From UBA4874 sp002399435 (GTDB taxonomy: Bacteria > Bacillota > Clostridia > Caldicoprobacterales > DTU083), in assembly GCA_036823195.1 (NCBI GenBank), contig DAISGI010000024.1, positions 1-35,734 on the forward strand: a DNA stretch of 35,734 nt. The letters run 5' to 3'. Below, piece by piece: positions 23,561-31,677 of this stretch. The notes under the pieces were generated by a model, which made no database searches, had not been told where the DNA came from, and saw only the letters and a list, made by a program, of their open reading frames with translations. Made by a program: the position numbers and the translations under genes. Position 1 is the stretch's first letter; every line of letters starts with the position of its first letter.

Positions 23561-24776
23561 CGTTCAGCCACCTCCTGACATTTTTCAGGCTTTTCGCCAG
23601 ACGGTCTATGTCCTCTTCCGTGTTATACAGATACAGACTGGCCCGGCAGGTAGCCGTTACACCCAGGCGGCACAGAAAGGGCTGGGCGCAATGATGACCG
23701 GAGCGGACAGCAATTCCGTCTGCATTCAGTATCGTTGCAATATCATGAGGATGGGCGTCCTCCATCACAAAGGAAACCACCCCGATCCGCTCCTGTGGAT
23801 CGTCCGGTCCCAGGATGCGAAGATGCGGCACGGAATGCAGCTGGTCCATCAGGTAGGAAGTCAGCTCTTTTTCCCCTGCCCGAACGTTTTCCATGCCGGC
23901 TTTGTCCAGATAATCCATGGCGGCCGAAAGACCCACAGCTCCTCCCACGTTTTGGGTGCCTCCTTCAAACTTCTCCGGCAGAGGAGCATAGGTGGAGGCC
24001 TGTTCCTCCACATATTCGATCATATCCCCGCCATATAAAAACGGAGGCATTTCGCGAAGCAGTTCTTCCTTCCCGTAAAGTACGCCGAATCCCATGGGCC
24101 CCAGCATTTTATGGGCGGAAAATGCAAAAAAGTCCGCATTCATGGAGGACACATTCACCGCCATGTGGGGAACACTCTGGGTTCCGTCCACTACAACCAC
24201 CGCTCCCACCTGATGCGCCCGTTCTATAATCCGTTCCACCGGGTTGATGACTCCGGTCACATTGGACGCCTGTGCCACAGCAACGATTTTGGTTCGTTCA
24301 TTGATCTTTTCTTCGATTTCCTCCGGGATAATACGGGCCAGTTTGTCCGTATACAGATAGACCAGCTCGGCTTCCCGGGCCTTTGCCACGATCTGCCACG
24401 GCACCAGATTGCTGTGGTGCTCGGAAACTGCCAGCACAATCCGGTCGCCGGGATGCAAAACGGACATTCCATAGCTTTGCGCCACCAGGTTCAGGGATTC
24501 GGTGGCGCTTTTGGTAAAGATGATTTCATCCGTCTTCTCCGCTCCGATAAAGGAACGGATTCTTTCCCGCGAAGATTCCATGACATTGGTAGCCTTCATG
24601 CTCAGGTCGTAAATCCCCCGGTGAGGATTGGCATTGGATTTCTGATAGTACTCCATCACCGCATCCAATACCGACTGAGGCTTTTGCGTCGTGGCAGCAT
24701 TGTCGAGATAGGCCAGACGGCGGCCTTTTTCATCTTTCTCACACAGCAGCGGAAAATCATGCAGATATTTGTTCAA
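23547..24776 (-). CDS. sufS: SufS cysteine desulfurase
   Basis: PLP enzyme that takes sulfur from cysteine for Fe-S cluster assembly. The 409-residue protein has YLDNAATTQKP at the N-terminus, VSEHHSNLVPW, the PLP lysine in FSAHKMLGPMG, and the active cysteine in RSGHHCAQP, the group II arrangement. Length is standard. The start is TTG at 24776, nine bases after AAAGGAGG, overlapping the sufD stop by four bases, so translation is coupled. Confidence 0.96.
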   Translation of the reverse strand: MNKYLHDFPLLCEKDEKGRRLAYLDNAATTQKPQSVLDAVMEYYQKSNANPHRGIYDLSMKATNVMESSRERIRSFIGAEKTDEIIFTKSATESLNLVAQSYGMSVLHPGDRIVLAVSEHHSNLVPWQIVAKAREAELVYLYTDKLARIIPEEIEEKINERTKIVAVAQASNVTGVINPVERIIERAHQVGAVVVVDGTQSVPHMAVNVSSMNADFFAFSAHKMLGPMGFGVLYGKEELLREMPPFLYGGDMIEYVEEQASTYAPLPEKFEGGTQNVGGAVGLSAAMDYLDKAGMENVRAGEKELTSYLMDQLHSVPHLRILGPDDPQERIGVVSFVMEDAHPHDIATILNADGIAVRSGHHCAQPFLCRLGVTATCRASLYLYNTEEDIDRLAKSLKNVRRWLNVGVR

Positions 24777-26029
24777 GCCATTTGGCCTCCTTTCTCAATG
24801 GCTTTTCGGACCCGTTCCCTGATCCGGTTCTGAATGGACTCCTCCGGGATCTTCTCCACAACGGAAGAAACAGCAGCTTCTGCCAGCAGTTTTTTTGCTT
24901 CCACCTCACTGAGCCCACGGCTCATCAGATAAAACAGGATTCTCTCATCCAGCCTGCCGGAAGACAGGGCATGATCCCCTTCCACGTTTTCCTCTCCGCA
25001 GAGCATGACCGGCGCCGACAGATTCCGCACATCGGGACTCAGCATCAGGACGTTCTCTTCCTCCCGTCCCCTTGAGCCGGCAGCTCCGCTGATAAAGTCC
25101 AGCGTATCCCGGAATGTCTTTTTGCACTGCTCCAGCAGGACGCCTTTTGCGGTGATGCGGGACAAGGTCTTTTTGCCCCGGTGTTCCACGCGGCAGGACA
25201 TATCCAGCGACCGCTGTCCGTCTCCCAGATAAACCGCATCCAGCTCTGCCTCGCTGCCCTCTCCCTTCAGAACGAGATTGCAGCTGGAAAAGGGATTTCT
25301 TGCCCCAATCTCCGCAAGGACGACATCCAGCCGCGCTCCTTCCTCCGCAATGCCGCCGATGAAGTCCGTATGGGCCGCCGTTTTCCCCAGCACCTGCGCC
25401 TTCACCAGCTTCACATGGGCGTTCCGGTGGGCAAGAATCCGGGTCCGTCCATAATGACGGACCTTCTGCCCTTCTTCGGATGTATAGTTTATCAGAACCG
25501 TCACCCGGGAGTCTTCCTCCGCTTCGATGAAGACATCGTCCACCAGATCCGGATTTTCTCCGGTCAAATGCAGATCCAGGACAATCGGATCCTGTTCCGT
25601 ATATCCCCTTGGGATCCGCAGATAATGCCTCCGGTTCGCATACTGATCCAGAAACGTACCCGCTTCTCCGGGGAGGAAAAATCCCGCGGCATCCTCCTCC
25701 ATGGGAACCTGATCCAGGCTTTGTTCCTGAATAATCCGCCCCGATGCCGGAATCGCCGCATCCCCCGGAAAAGATCCCGGATCCGGCCCGGAAACTGCCA
25801 TCCCGGCGTCATTCACATAGGAACGGCTCCAGGTACGTGTCTGCATCCGCTGCACCTTTTTTTCATGTTCCCCCAGGCCCTGAGGCTGCTCCATATCCGG
25901 ACCCTGATGCCGCTCCAAATCCTGTTCCAACACACTCTGGTTCGGCCTCTTTCCGGTTTCCTGTCTTTTCGTATCCTGTTTCAACGCTCTTTGATCCCGC
26001 GTATTCTGTTTCAGCGTATCTTGCCGCAT
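24773..26029 (-). CDS. sufD: SufD, Fe-S scaffold subunit with repeated Gln/Arg-rich N-terminus
   Basis: Subunit of the SufBC2D scaffold. The 418-residue protein has the SufD core from about residue 75 (TRTWSRSYVND) on: a beta-helix region (VLINYTSEEG, HVKLVKAQVL, DAVYLGDGQRSLDM) and the conserved C-terminus GDHALSSGRLDERILFYLMSRGLSE. The histidine in GDHA matches the SufD cluster-site histidine. The first 70 or so residues are an unusual hydrophilic extension with a 10-residue duplication (TLKQNTRDQR, ALKQDTKRQE). The start is ATG 26029, six bases after AGGAGG; the frame is open further up to 26065, but that would bury the ribosome site. It starts 10 bp after the sufB stop. Confidence 0.93.
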   Translation of the reverse strand: MRQDTLKQNTRDQRALKQDTKRQETGKRPNQSVLEQDLERHQGPDMEQPQGLGEHEKKVQRMQTRTWSRSYVNDAGMAVSGPDPGSFPGDAAIPASGRIIQEQSLDQVPMEEDAAGFFLPGEAGTFLDQYANRRHYLRIPRGYTEQDPIVLDLHLTGENPDLVDDVFIEAEEDSRVTVLINYTSEEGQKVRHYGRTRILAHRNAHVKLVKAQVLGKTAAHTDFIGGIAEEGARLDVVLAEIGARNPFSSCNLVLKGEGSEAELDAVYLGDGQRSLDMSCRVEHRGKKTLSRITAKGVLLEQCKKTFRDTLDFISGAAGSRGREEENVLMLSPDVRNLSAPVMLCGEENVEGDHALSSGRLDERILFYLMSRGLSEVEAKKLLAEAAVSSVVEKIPEESIQNRIRERVRKAIEKGGQMA

Positions 26030-26039
26030 ATCATCCCTC

Positions 26040-27530
26040 CTAACCAATGGTTCCATCCAGTTCAATATTGATCAGCCGGTTCATCTCCACCGCATACTCC
26101 AGGGGGAGCTCCCGTGAAATCGGTTCCACAAATCCCCGGACGATCATGGCTCTGGCCTCCTGCTCTGTCAGGCCCCTGGTCATCAGGTAGAACACACTCT
26201 CATCGCTGATGCGCCCGACTTTCGCCTCATGCCCGACATCCGACGCATCCGTGCGGATATTCAGTGACGGGATGGTATCCGACCGCGATGCGCTGTCCAT
26301 CATCAGGGATTCACAGACAGCAGAGGACTTCGACCCCACCGCTTGCGGCAGGATATCCACAGTACTGCGGTAAACCGCAATTCCTCCGTCCTTGGAAATG
26401 GAGCGGGAATGAATTGTGGAATACGTATTGGGCGCCGCATGCACCACTTTGGTACCGGTATCCAGGTTCTGCCCTTTCCCGGAAAAGGAAATGCCGGTAA
26501 AGGTGGATCTTGCTTCCTCTCCTTTCAGGATGCTGGAGGGATACAGCATGGTAACGTGGGAGCCAAAGGTCCCGGATATCCACTCTATGGTGCCGTTCTT
26601 TTCCACAACAGCCCGTTTGGTATTGAGGTTCATCATATTCTTCGACCAGTTCTCAATGGTGGAATACCGCAGGGTGGCCCCTTCCCGTACGTACAGCTCC
26701 ACACAGCCGGCATGCAGGTTCAGCATATTGTATCCCGGAGCGGAGCAGCCTTCAATAAAGTGAGCACTGGCGCCTTTATCCACGACGATCAGCGTATGCT
26801 CAAACTGCCCGGCGCCGGCGGCATTCAGCCGGAAATAGGACTGAAGCGGGAATTCCAGATGCACCCCTTCGGGCACATAAACAAAGGAACCTCCCGACCA
26901 TACTGCCCCGTGGAGTGCCACAAATTTATGTTCTTCCGGCGGCACCAGCTTCATAAAAAGCTTTCGGACCATATCTTCATGCTCCCGCACCGCCGTCTCC
27001 ATATCGGTGTAAATCACACCCTGTTTCGACAGCTCGTCCCGGATATTATGGTAAACCACTTCGGAATCATACTGTGCTCCCACGCCAGCCAGGGATTTCT
27101 GCTCCGCCTGGGGAATCCCCAGACGCTCAAAGGTATCCTTGATGTACCCGGGAACCTGATTCCAATCGCTTTTCATATTCGTATTTGGCTTGACATAGGC
27201 GACGATGTCATCCATATGAAGCTCGTCCAAAGACGGTCCCCAGTCCGGCATCGGCAGCCGGTTATAAATCTCCAGCGAACGAAGGCGGTGCTGCAGCATC
27301 CAGTCCGGCTCGTTTTTCATTTTTGATATTTCCGTTACGATCTCAGATGTCAGTCCCTTTTCCGTTTTGAAGCTGCTTTGATCCTTATCCCGAAAATCAA
27401 AACGTTCCCTGTCGGCTTCCTCCAGCATTGCCTTTTGTCTCTCCAGCTTCTCCGCTTCCCTTGCTTTTCGGTCCTTCGCCATTTGGTCCGTATGATTTCC
27501 TGTATTTTTTAGATTGCCCGTTTTTTCCAT
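26040..27530 (-). CDS. sufB: SufB, Fe-S scaffold subunit
   Basis: Main scaffold subunit of SufBC2D. The 496-residue protein shows SufB landmarks: LPMPDWGPSL, VGAQYDSEVVYHN, AVWSGGSFVYVPEGV, FEHTLIVVDKGASAHFIEGC (a conserved cysteine), NLHAGCVELYV, RSISKDGG and the C-terminal IRTDASDVGHEAKVGRISDE. The N-terminus carries an extra charged stretch of about 40 residues (KDRKAREAEKLERQKAMLEE) that looks like coiled coil, making the protein slightly longer than usual. ATG 27530 has AAGGG seven bases upstream and is preferred over ATG 27545. It follows sufC by 21 bp. Confidence 0.96.
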   Translation of the reverse strand: MEKTGNLKNTGNHTDQMAKDRKAREAEKLERQKAMLEEADRERFDFRDKDQSSFKTEKGLTSEIVTEISKMKNEPDWMLQHRLRSLEIYNRLPMPDWGPSLDELHMDDIVAYVKPNTNMKSDWNQVPGYIKDTFERLGIPQAEQKSLAGVGAQYDSEVVYHNIRDELSKQGVIYTDMETAVREHEDMVRKLFMKLVPPEEHKFVALHGAVWSGGSFVYVPEGVHLEFPLQSYFRLNAAGAGQFEHTLIVVDKGASAHFIEGCSAPGYNMLNLHAGCVELYVREGATLRYSTIENWSKNMMNLNTKRAVVEKNGTIEWISGTFGSHVTMLYPSSILKGEEARSTFTGISFSGKGQNLDTGTKVVHAAPNTYSTIHSRSISKDGGIAVYRSTVDILPQAVGSKSSAVCESLMMDSASRSDTIPSLNIRTDASDVGHEAKVGRISDESVFYLMTRGLTEQEARAMIVRGFVEPISRELPLEYAVEMNRLINIELDGTIG

Positions 27531-27551
27531 TCTATTCCCTTCCATCTCTGC

Positions 27552-28292
27552 TCACCCGAGAACCGAAGCATAGCCTTCCCGATTTATTTTATCGATCACA
27601 GAGGCATCCGTCGTTCGGACCATACGCCCATTTGCTATGATGTGGACATAATCCACGGGAAGATCCTCCAGAATCCTGGTAATATGAGTAATAATAAGGA
27701 TAGCGTTGTCCTTGCCTTTATAACGGTGAATGCTCCCGGAAATCGTCCTTACCGCATCAATATCCAATCCGGAATCGGTTTCATCCAGAATGGCCAGCTT
27801 CGGGTTCAGGACGGCCATCTGAAGAACTTCATTCTTCTTCTTCTCCCCGCCGGAAAACCCTACATTAAGATAACGGGTTGCATAGGATGGATCAATCCCC
27901 AGCTCTTCCATCCTGGAACGGAGCTCTTTCCGAAAGGGAATCAGCCTGATTTCCTCTCCGGTACAGGCTGCCTTTGCAGAGCGCAGAAAATTCTCAACCG
28001 TGATTCCGGGAATTTCCTCGGGCGCCTGAAAGGAAAGGAAGATCCCTTTTCTGGCCCGGACATCCGGCTTTTCCTCTGTAATGTCCTCTCCTTCAAATAA
28101 AATGCTTCCATCCTCCACGTGATAGCGCGGATCTCCCATAATGACATTGGCCAGTGTGGATTTTCCCGCGCCGTTGGGGCCCATCAGCACATGTACTTCT
28201 CCGGCCTGGATCGAAAGGTCGATCCCGTCCAATATGCGCTTCCCTCCGGCAGACGCACTAAGATTATGAATACTCAATAAATTCTTTGGCAT
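27552..28292 (-). CDS. sufC: SufC, ATPase of the SUF system
   Basis: ABC-type ATPase that drives shape change of the SufB-SufD pair. The 246-residue protein has Walker A MGPNGAGKSTLA, the Q-loop in LSFQAPEEIPGI, the signature FSGGEKKKNEVLQ (typical SufC), Walker B LAILDETDSGLDIDA and switch histidine IITHITRIL. ATG 28292 has GAGGTG six bases upstream. Its start overlaps the MarR-type gene by 19 bp, so the regulator and sufC are one transcript. Confidence 0.96.
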   Translation of the reverse strand: MPKNLLSIHNLSASAGGKRILDGIDLSIQAGEVHVLMGPNGAGKSTLANVIMGDPRYHVEDGSILFEGEDITEEKPDVRARKGIFLSFQAPEEIPGITVENFLRSAKAACTGEEIRLIPFRKELRSRMEELGIDPSYATRYLNVGFSGGEKKKNEVLQMAVLNPKLAILDETDSGLDIDAVRTISGSIHRYKGKDNAILIITHITRILEDLPVDYVHIIANGRMVRTTDASVIDKINREGYASVLG

Positions 28293-28813
28293 TTTTCGCA
28301 CCTCTTCAATGTTGATTCCTGAGAATGACCGGCTTGGCCAGCCATTTGGGCAATGGAGCAATTTTCATTCACGGCGGTGTCATTGATAATCAAATCCATC
28401 ATCCCGATGACTTTTTCTACGGAGTTCTCATCCAATCCCCGGACATATTCCTCCAGATCGGATCTCAGTTTTCCATAGTGCCCGTCATATCCCCTGCAGG
28501 CAGCTTCCCCGGCGTCCGTCAGTTTATAATAGACTTCCTTTTTGTTCCCGACGATGCGATATGGCTCCAGATATCCCTTTTTATCCAGCTTTTTGGCAAG
28601 CTGTGCCACCGCACCGTTGGTAATCCCCAGATACTGCGACAAGTCGCTGGCTCTGGCTCCTTCGTTATGCTTCACACACTTCAGCAGGCAAATATCGGAA
28701 TAGGTCAGTTTGTGCGCCGTTCCATAATTTCTGGAGATCTTTAGCTCGCACATCATAATATTCTGCGTCTGATACAGCTTTTCTATTAGACTTCCCCTTT
28801 TCTTCCTATCCAT
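28274..28813 (-). CDS. MarR-type regulator heading the suf operon, cysteine-rich
   Basis: Winged-helix regulator of 179 residues: HKLTYSDICLLKCVKHNEG, ARASDLSQYLGITNGAVAQLAKKLDKKGYLEPYR (recognition helix and wing), KKEVYYKLTDAGEAA. It has seven cysteines, including a C-terminal CEKC pair, which suggests metal, Fe-S or redox sensing; this is inference. Most Firmicute suf operons are linked to an Rrf2-type regulator or none, so a MarR head gene is notable. The start is ATG 28813, eight bases after GAGG; GTG and ATG codons slightly upstream are too close to it. Two TTAG/CTAA-type palindromes at its own promoter point to autoregulation. Confidence 0.88.
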   Translation of the reverse strand: MDRKKRGSLIEKLYQTQNIMMCELKISRNYGTAHKLTYSDICLLKCVKHNEGARASDLSQYLGITNGAVAQLAKKLDKKGYLEPYRIVGNKKEVYYKLTDAGEAACRGYDGHYGKLRSDLEEYVRGLDENSVEKVIGMMDLIINDTAVNENCSIAQMAGQAGHSQESTLKRCEKCQRIY

Positions 28814-28830
28814 ATCCATCACCTCAGACT

Positions 28831-28877
28831 ATTTTATAGCAGCTAAACAAAAAAGTCAATATTCTTTAGCAACTAAA
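28831..28877 (-). promoter_or_regulatory. suf operon promoter with two palindromic operators
   Basis: Minus-strand TTGACT (28854-28859), 17-bp spacer, TAAAAT (28831-28836). Palindrome TAGC-A-GCTA (28837-28845) touches the -10 box, and TTTAG-CAA-CTAAA (28865-28877) lies just upstream of the -35 box; their centres are 30 bp apart. The sites suit dimeric binding by the MarR-type protein. Confidence 0.75.
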
Positions 28878-28958
28878 AAATATTGACTCTTTAAAAACCC
28901 AAAAATTCATCCTGAATATTTATGATGATATTTTACGCTGTTTTTCTGCCAAAGCAGG

Positions 28959-29348
28959 CTAATCCCCGGGATTGGTCTGATACGCGCGCATAAAATCCTG
29001 CATCGCCTGGATGGAATCGTTGCTGATCACGTGCTCAATGGCACAGGCATCCGTATCCGCTGTTTTATAGTCCAGTTTCAGGATTTCCATAAAGAACTTG
29101 CGGATAGTATGATGTTTGTTGGAAGTAAGTTTTGCAAGCTCCCTACCTTTGGGGGTCAGAAATATTTCCCCATATTTTTCATTTGTGATCAGGCCTTTTT
29201 CAGAGAGTGTTGCCATGGCACTGTTGGTACTCGGCCGTGTCACTCCCATCCAGCTGGCAATATCGGATACTCTTGCACCATTGTCCCCGCTCGACAGCTC
29301 AAATACCGCTTCCAGATAATTCTCCATGGAAAATGTCAGCTTCTCCAT
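28959..29348 (-). CDS. DtxR-family metal-dependent regulator, short form
   Basis: Iron or manganese sensor of 129 residues, HTH plus dimerisation domain only, no C-terminal SH3 domain. Landmarks: FSMENYLEAVFELSS, ARVSDIASWMGVTRPSTNSA, SEKGLITNEKYGEIFLTPKG, then NKHHTIRKFF and DACAIEHVISNDS. Compared with MntR and DtxR, the ligand set reads Asn (usually Asp or Met), Glu, His, Cys, Glu, His; the cysteine is the DtxR/IdeR iron type, the asparagine is seen in some clostridial members. ATG 29348 follows AGGAGGGAGG. It lies 146 bp upstream of the suf regulator in the same direction, which suits an iron/Fe-S regulon, but the two have separate promoters. Confidence 0.9.
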   Translation of the reverse strand: MEKLTFSMENYLEAVFELSSGDNGARVSDIASWMGVTRPSTNSAMATLSEKGLITNEKYGEIFLTPKGRELAKLTSNKHHTIRKFFMEILKLDYKTADTDACAIEHVISNDSIQAMQDFMRAYQTNPGD

Positions 29349-29583
29349 TGGCGTTCCTCCCTCCTTTTCATAGGGCGCCCCTCTCAGCAATTCACAGGCC
29401 TTACTGTATCTCTTTTTCAAAAATAATTTAATGGGCATCCCGACTATATACACCCGTTTTCATCGATTTCCTTTCTTACATCCTACATCTGCTTGATGTA
29501 CAATGCAACCTTTTTTTGAGTAGTTTTGCCCAAAGCGATCCTTCAACCGGATAACGTTACTATGCGGTAACTGTAGGCATAAT
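29349..29583. other. intergenic, no gene seen
   Basis: Upstream of the DtxR-type gene. Short AT-rich stretches could hold its promoter, but I see no clear hexamer pair. Confidence 0.4.
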
Positions 29584-29624
29584 AAAAAAGCCGCATTGTG
29601 CTGTAAGCCCAGCAAACATGCGAC
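29584..29624 (-). terminator. terminator after tRNA-Arg
   Basis: GTCGCAT (29618-29624 on the minus strand) pairs with ATGCGGC (29590-29596), and TGCTG/CAGCA extends the stem; six T follow. It stands just 3' of the tRNA. Confidence 0.85.
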
Positions 29625-29629
29625 TCTTT

Positions 29630-29706
29630 TGGTGTACCCGGAGGGATTCGAACCCACGACCTCTTGATTCGTAGTCAAGCACTCTATCCAACTGAGCTAC
29701 GGGTAC
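29630..29706 (-). tRNA. tRNA-Arg, anticodon ACG, CCA encoded
   Basis: The minus strand folds as a full cloverleaf: acceptor GTACCCG/CGGGTAC, D-loop with AGCTCAGTTGGATAGAG, anticodon stem CTTGA/TCAAG with loop CTACGAA (anticodon ACG, decoding CGN), T arm GTGGGTTCGAATCCC, discriminator A and an encoded CCA (29630-29632). The anticodon A34 would be converted to inosine by TadA. Confidence 0.96.
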
Positions 29707-29732
29707 AAAACAGTCCTTTTTTTAAGGACTGT
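29707..29732 (-). terminator. terminator between rhaA and tRNA-Arg
   Basis: ACAGTCCTT (29710-29718) pairs with AAGGACTGT (29724-29732) around five bases; on the minus strand TTTTG follows directly before the tRNA. It ends the rhamnose isomerase transcript. Confidence 0.75.
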
Positions 29733-29796
29733 AATTCTATTTTAAGCCATTCCGTCCATTCTGTCAACAGGCAGGTGCACTGTTTTCCCTGATTTT

Positions 29797-31077
29797 TTAT
29801 TTTCGATTGGCAAGCACGGAATCTTCATATTCTTTGACGCTGTTCAGCCAATCTGCGCCCACGGGTACGTGCTGGTCCAGACAGAACCTGTTCCATACCG
29901 CACCATAGGGCAGTGTCTTGAACTCCTCCATCAGGGCAAGCCGATTCCCCAGGTCCCCGTTCTCCTCCGCTTCCCGCAGCAGGCCGACAGGCTCAAGCAT
30001 GGCAATCAGCATGGCCTTCATCGCATTGCGGGTGCCAATCACCCAGGCAGACAAACGGTTGATGCTGGCGTCAAAGAAATCCAGGGCAATGTGTACGCGA
30101 TCCAGAACATTGCAGCGTATGACTTCGTGAGCAATCGCCATCAGATCATCGTTCAATATGGGAACATGATCACTGTCCCATCGGACTCCCCTGCTTAGAT
30201 GAAGCAGAATCTCTCCGGAAAAGTTCAGAAGAGCAGATATCTTGTCCGCAATCCCCTCTGTGGGATGAAAATGTCCTGCGTCCAGACATATCATATTGTT
30301 TCTGGTCAGGGCATAGCCCATATAAAATTCATGGGATCCCACAACATAGGCTTCCGAACCAATGCCGAACAGCTTGCTCTCCACCGCATCCTTCATATAG
30401 TTCTCATCGTATTTGACGGACAGGATCTCATCCAGGGAATCCTTCAGAATCCGGCGATGTATCATGCGGTCCGCCGGCAAGTCCTTGGAACCGTCCGGAA
30501 TCCATATATTATGGATCGCCGGGCTGCCCAGCTCCCTGCCAATGGAAGCCGCGATCTCCCGGCATGCCTTCGCGTGACGGATCCAGAACTCCCGAACCTC
30601 TTTGTCCCGGCTGGCCAGGGTAAATCCGGAATCCGCCATGGGATGAGAGAAGAAAGTGGAATTGAAATCCATGCCGATATGGTTCTCCCTTGCCCATTTG
30701 ATCCATTTCTGAAAATACTCCGGCTTCAGCTGATCCCGTTCCACAAATGTTCCGCCCGTTTCCGCATAACTGGCATGCAGATTCACCCGCTGCTTTCCCG
30801 GAATCAGGGACATGGCCTTTTTCATGTCCGAGCGCAGTTCTTCCCCATTCCGGGGCTTTCCGGGATAATTGCCGGTGGCCATGATGCCTCCGCCGGACAA
30901 ACCATTGGCATTTGCCTCCAGTCCCGTTACATCGTCTCCCTGCCAGCAATGCATGGAAATCTCCAGACCCGCCATCCGCTTCAAAACCGCATCCGTATCG
31001 ACACCGAACTTTCCATACAGCTCTCTTGCACGACCATAATCCTCTTCCACCTGGTCATCAGAATAGATTTGAATCAT
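29797..31077 (-). CDS. rhaA: L-rhamnose isomerase
   Basis: Converts L-rhamnose to L-rhamnulose, the first step of rhamnose use. The 426-residue TIM barrel shows the family signatures ISMHCWQGDDVTGLE, GGIMATGNYPGKPR, VNLHASYAE, GSHEFYMGYALT, MICLDAGHFHPTEGIADKIS and HLSRGVRWDSDHVP, which contain the metal-binding Glu, Asp and His residues. Length is normal. ATG 31077 has GGAAGG five bases upstream. No rhaB, rhaD or rhamnose transporter is next to it, so it stands alone between tRNA-Arg and the Cys-rich gene. Confidence 0.97.
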   Translation of the reverse strand: MIQIYSDDQVEEDYGRARELYGKFGVDTDAVLKRMAGLEISMHCWQGDDVTGLEANANGLSGGGIMATGNYPGKPRNGEELRSDMKKAMSLIPGKQRVNLHASYAETGGTFVERDQLKPEYFQKWIKWARENHIGMDFNSTFFSHPMADSGFTLASRDKEVREFWIRHAKACREIAASIGRELGSPAIHNIWIPDGSKDLPADRMIHRRILKDSLDEILSVKYDENYMKDAVESKLFGIGSEAYVVGSHEFYMGYALTRNNMICLDAGHFHPTEGIADKISALLNFSGEILLHLSRGVRWDSDHVPILNDDLMAIAHEVIRCNVLDRVHIALDFFDASINRLSAWVIGTRNAMKAMLIAMLEPVGLLREAEENGDLGNRLALMEEFKTLPYGAVWNRFCLDQHVPVGADWLNSVKEYEDSVLANRK

Positions 31078-31160
31078 TGAAACCTTCCCCCTGTCTTCCG
31101 GTCGTTGTCCTTATATTGTTTTTTGTGGAATCATTCCCCGTTCCATTATCAGGATTTCAT

Positions 31161-31184
31161 AAAAAAGGATCCCCGTAAGGATCC
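31161..31184 (-). terminator. terminator after the Cys-rich small protein
   Basis: GGATCC (31167-31172) and GGATCC (31179-31184) pair around 6 nt; six T follow on the minus strand. It separates the small gene from rhaA. Confidence 0.8.
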
Positions 31185-31280
31185 ATAATCCTTCCTGATT
31201 ATATACTACGACACGGATTTGCAGATTCCTTCCGGAAAAGCAAATCCGTTATGGCAGAGGAAGGTCTGAGGGAGACCGTA

Positions 31281-31439
31281 TCATTCAAATTTCTGTGCCA
31301 CGGCATCGAAGCAGTCCTTGCAATATCCTTCATAAAGCGTACCGCATTCATCACACACGCACTCTCCGCATTCGGGACAGCTGTGGGCAATCGATTCGTC
31401 ACAGGTGCAACCGCAGACTGAACAGGTAACCTGAGCCAT
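31281..31439 (-). CDS. 52-residue protein with 11 cysteines
   Basis: A very small protein that I do not recognise. It starts MAQVTCSVCGCTC and has 11 cysteines in 52 residues arranged as CxxC (6/9), CxC pairs, CxxC (21/24), CxxC (29/32) and CxxC (40/43), so it probably binds two zinc ions or an Fe-S cluster, perhaps as a tandem zinc ribbon. The end AVAQKFE is not hydrophobic, so it is cytoplasmic. The start ATG 31439 has GGGGGT upstream; a frame open to 31592 is N-terminal noise without a ribosome site. A terminator follows. It is divergent from the oadB-like gene. Confidence 0.8.
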   Translation of the reverse strand: MAQVTCSVCGCTCDESIAHSCPECGECVCDECGTLYEGYCKDCFDAVAQKFE

Positions 31440-31569
31440 AAAATTACTACCCCCTTTCCGTTTTGATCTCTCTTTCCTTTGTATTTTCCCAAATTCCACG
31501 GCAATTATCCCAATGCTTTTCGATGCTTTGTGCGAAAACCTGTGCGGGAAATTTGTTTCACTTTTCCGT

Positions 31570-31598
31570 TTGACAAGGAGCGATCCTTTCAATATAAT
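31570..31598 (+). promoter_or_regulatory. perfect sigma-A promoter of the oadB-like operon
   Basis: TTGACA (31570-31575), exactly 17 bp, TATAAT (31593-31598). Transcription would start near 31605, about 70 nt before the first gene. Confidence 0.88.
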
Positions 31599-31677
31599 AT
31601 ATCGTAGCCGGGTTTGATTTTTTTACGACAATTGCCCGGTCGGAATGTTCCAAAAAATTTATACAAAGGTAGAAGGG

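Noticed and set aside
29460..29678. 72-codon frame over the tRNA
   Set aside because: It is read through tRNA-Arg and its terminator (NQEVVGSNPSGYTKR is a typical translated tRNA).
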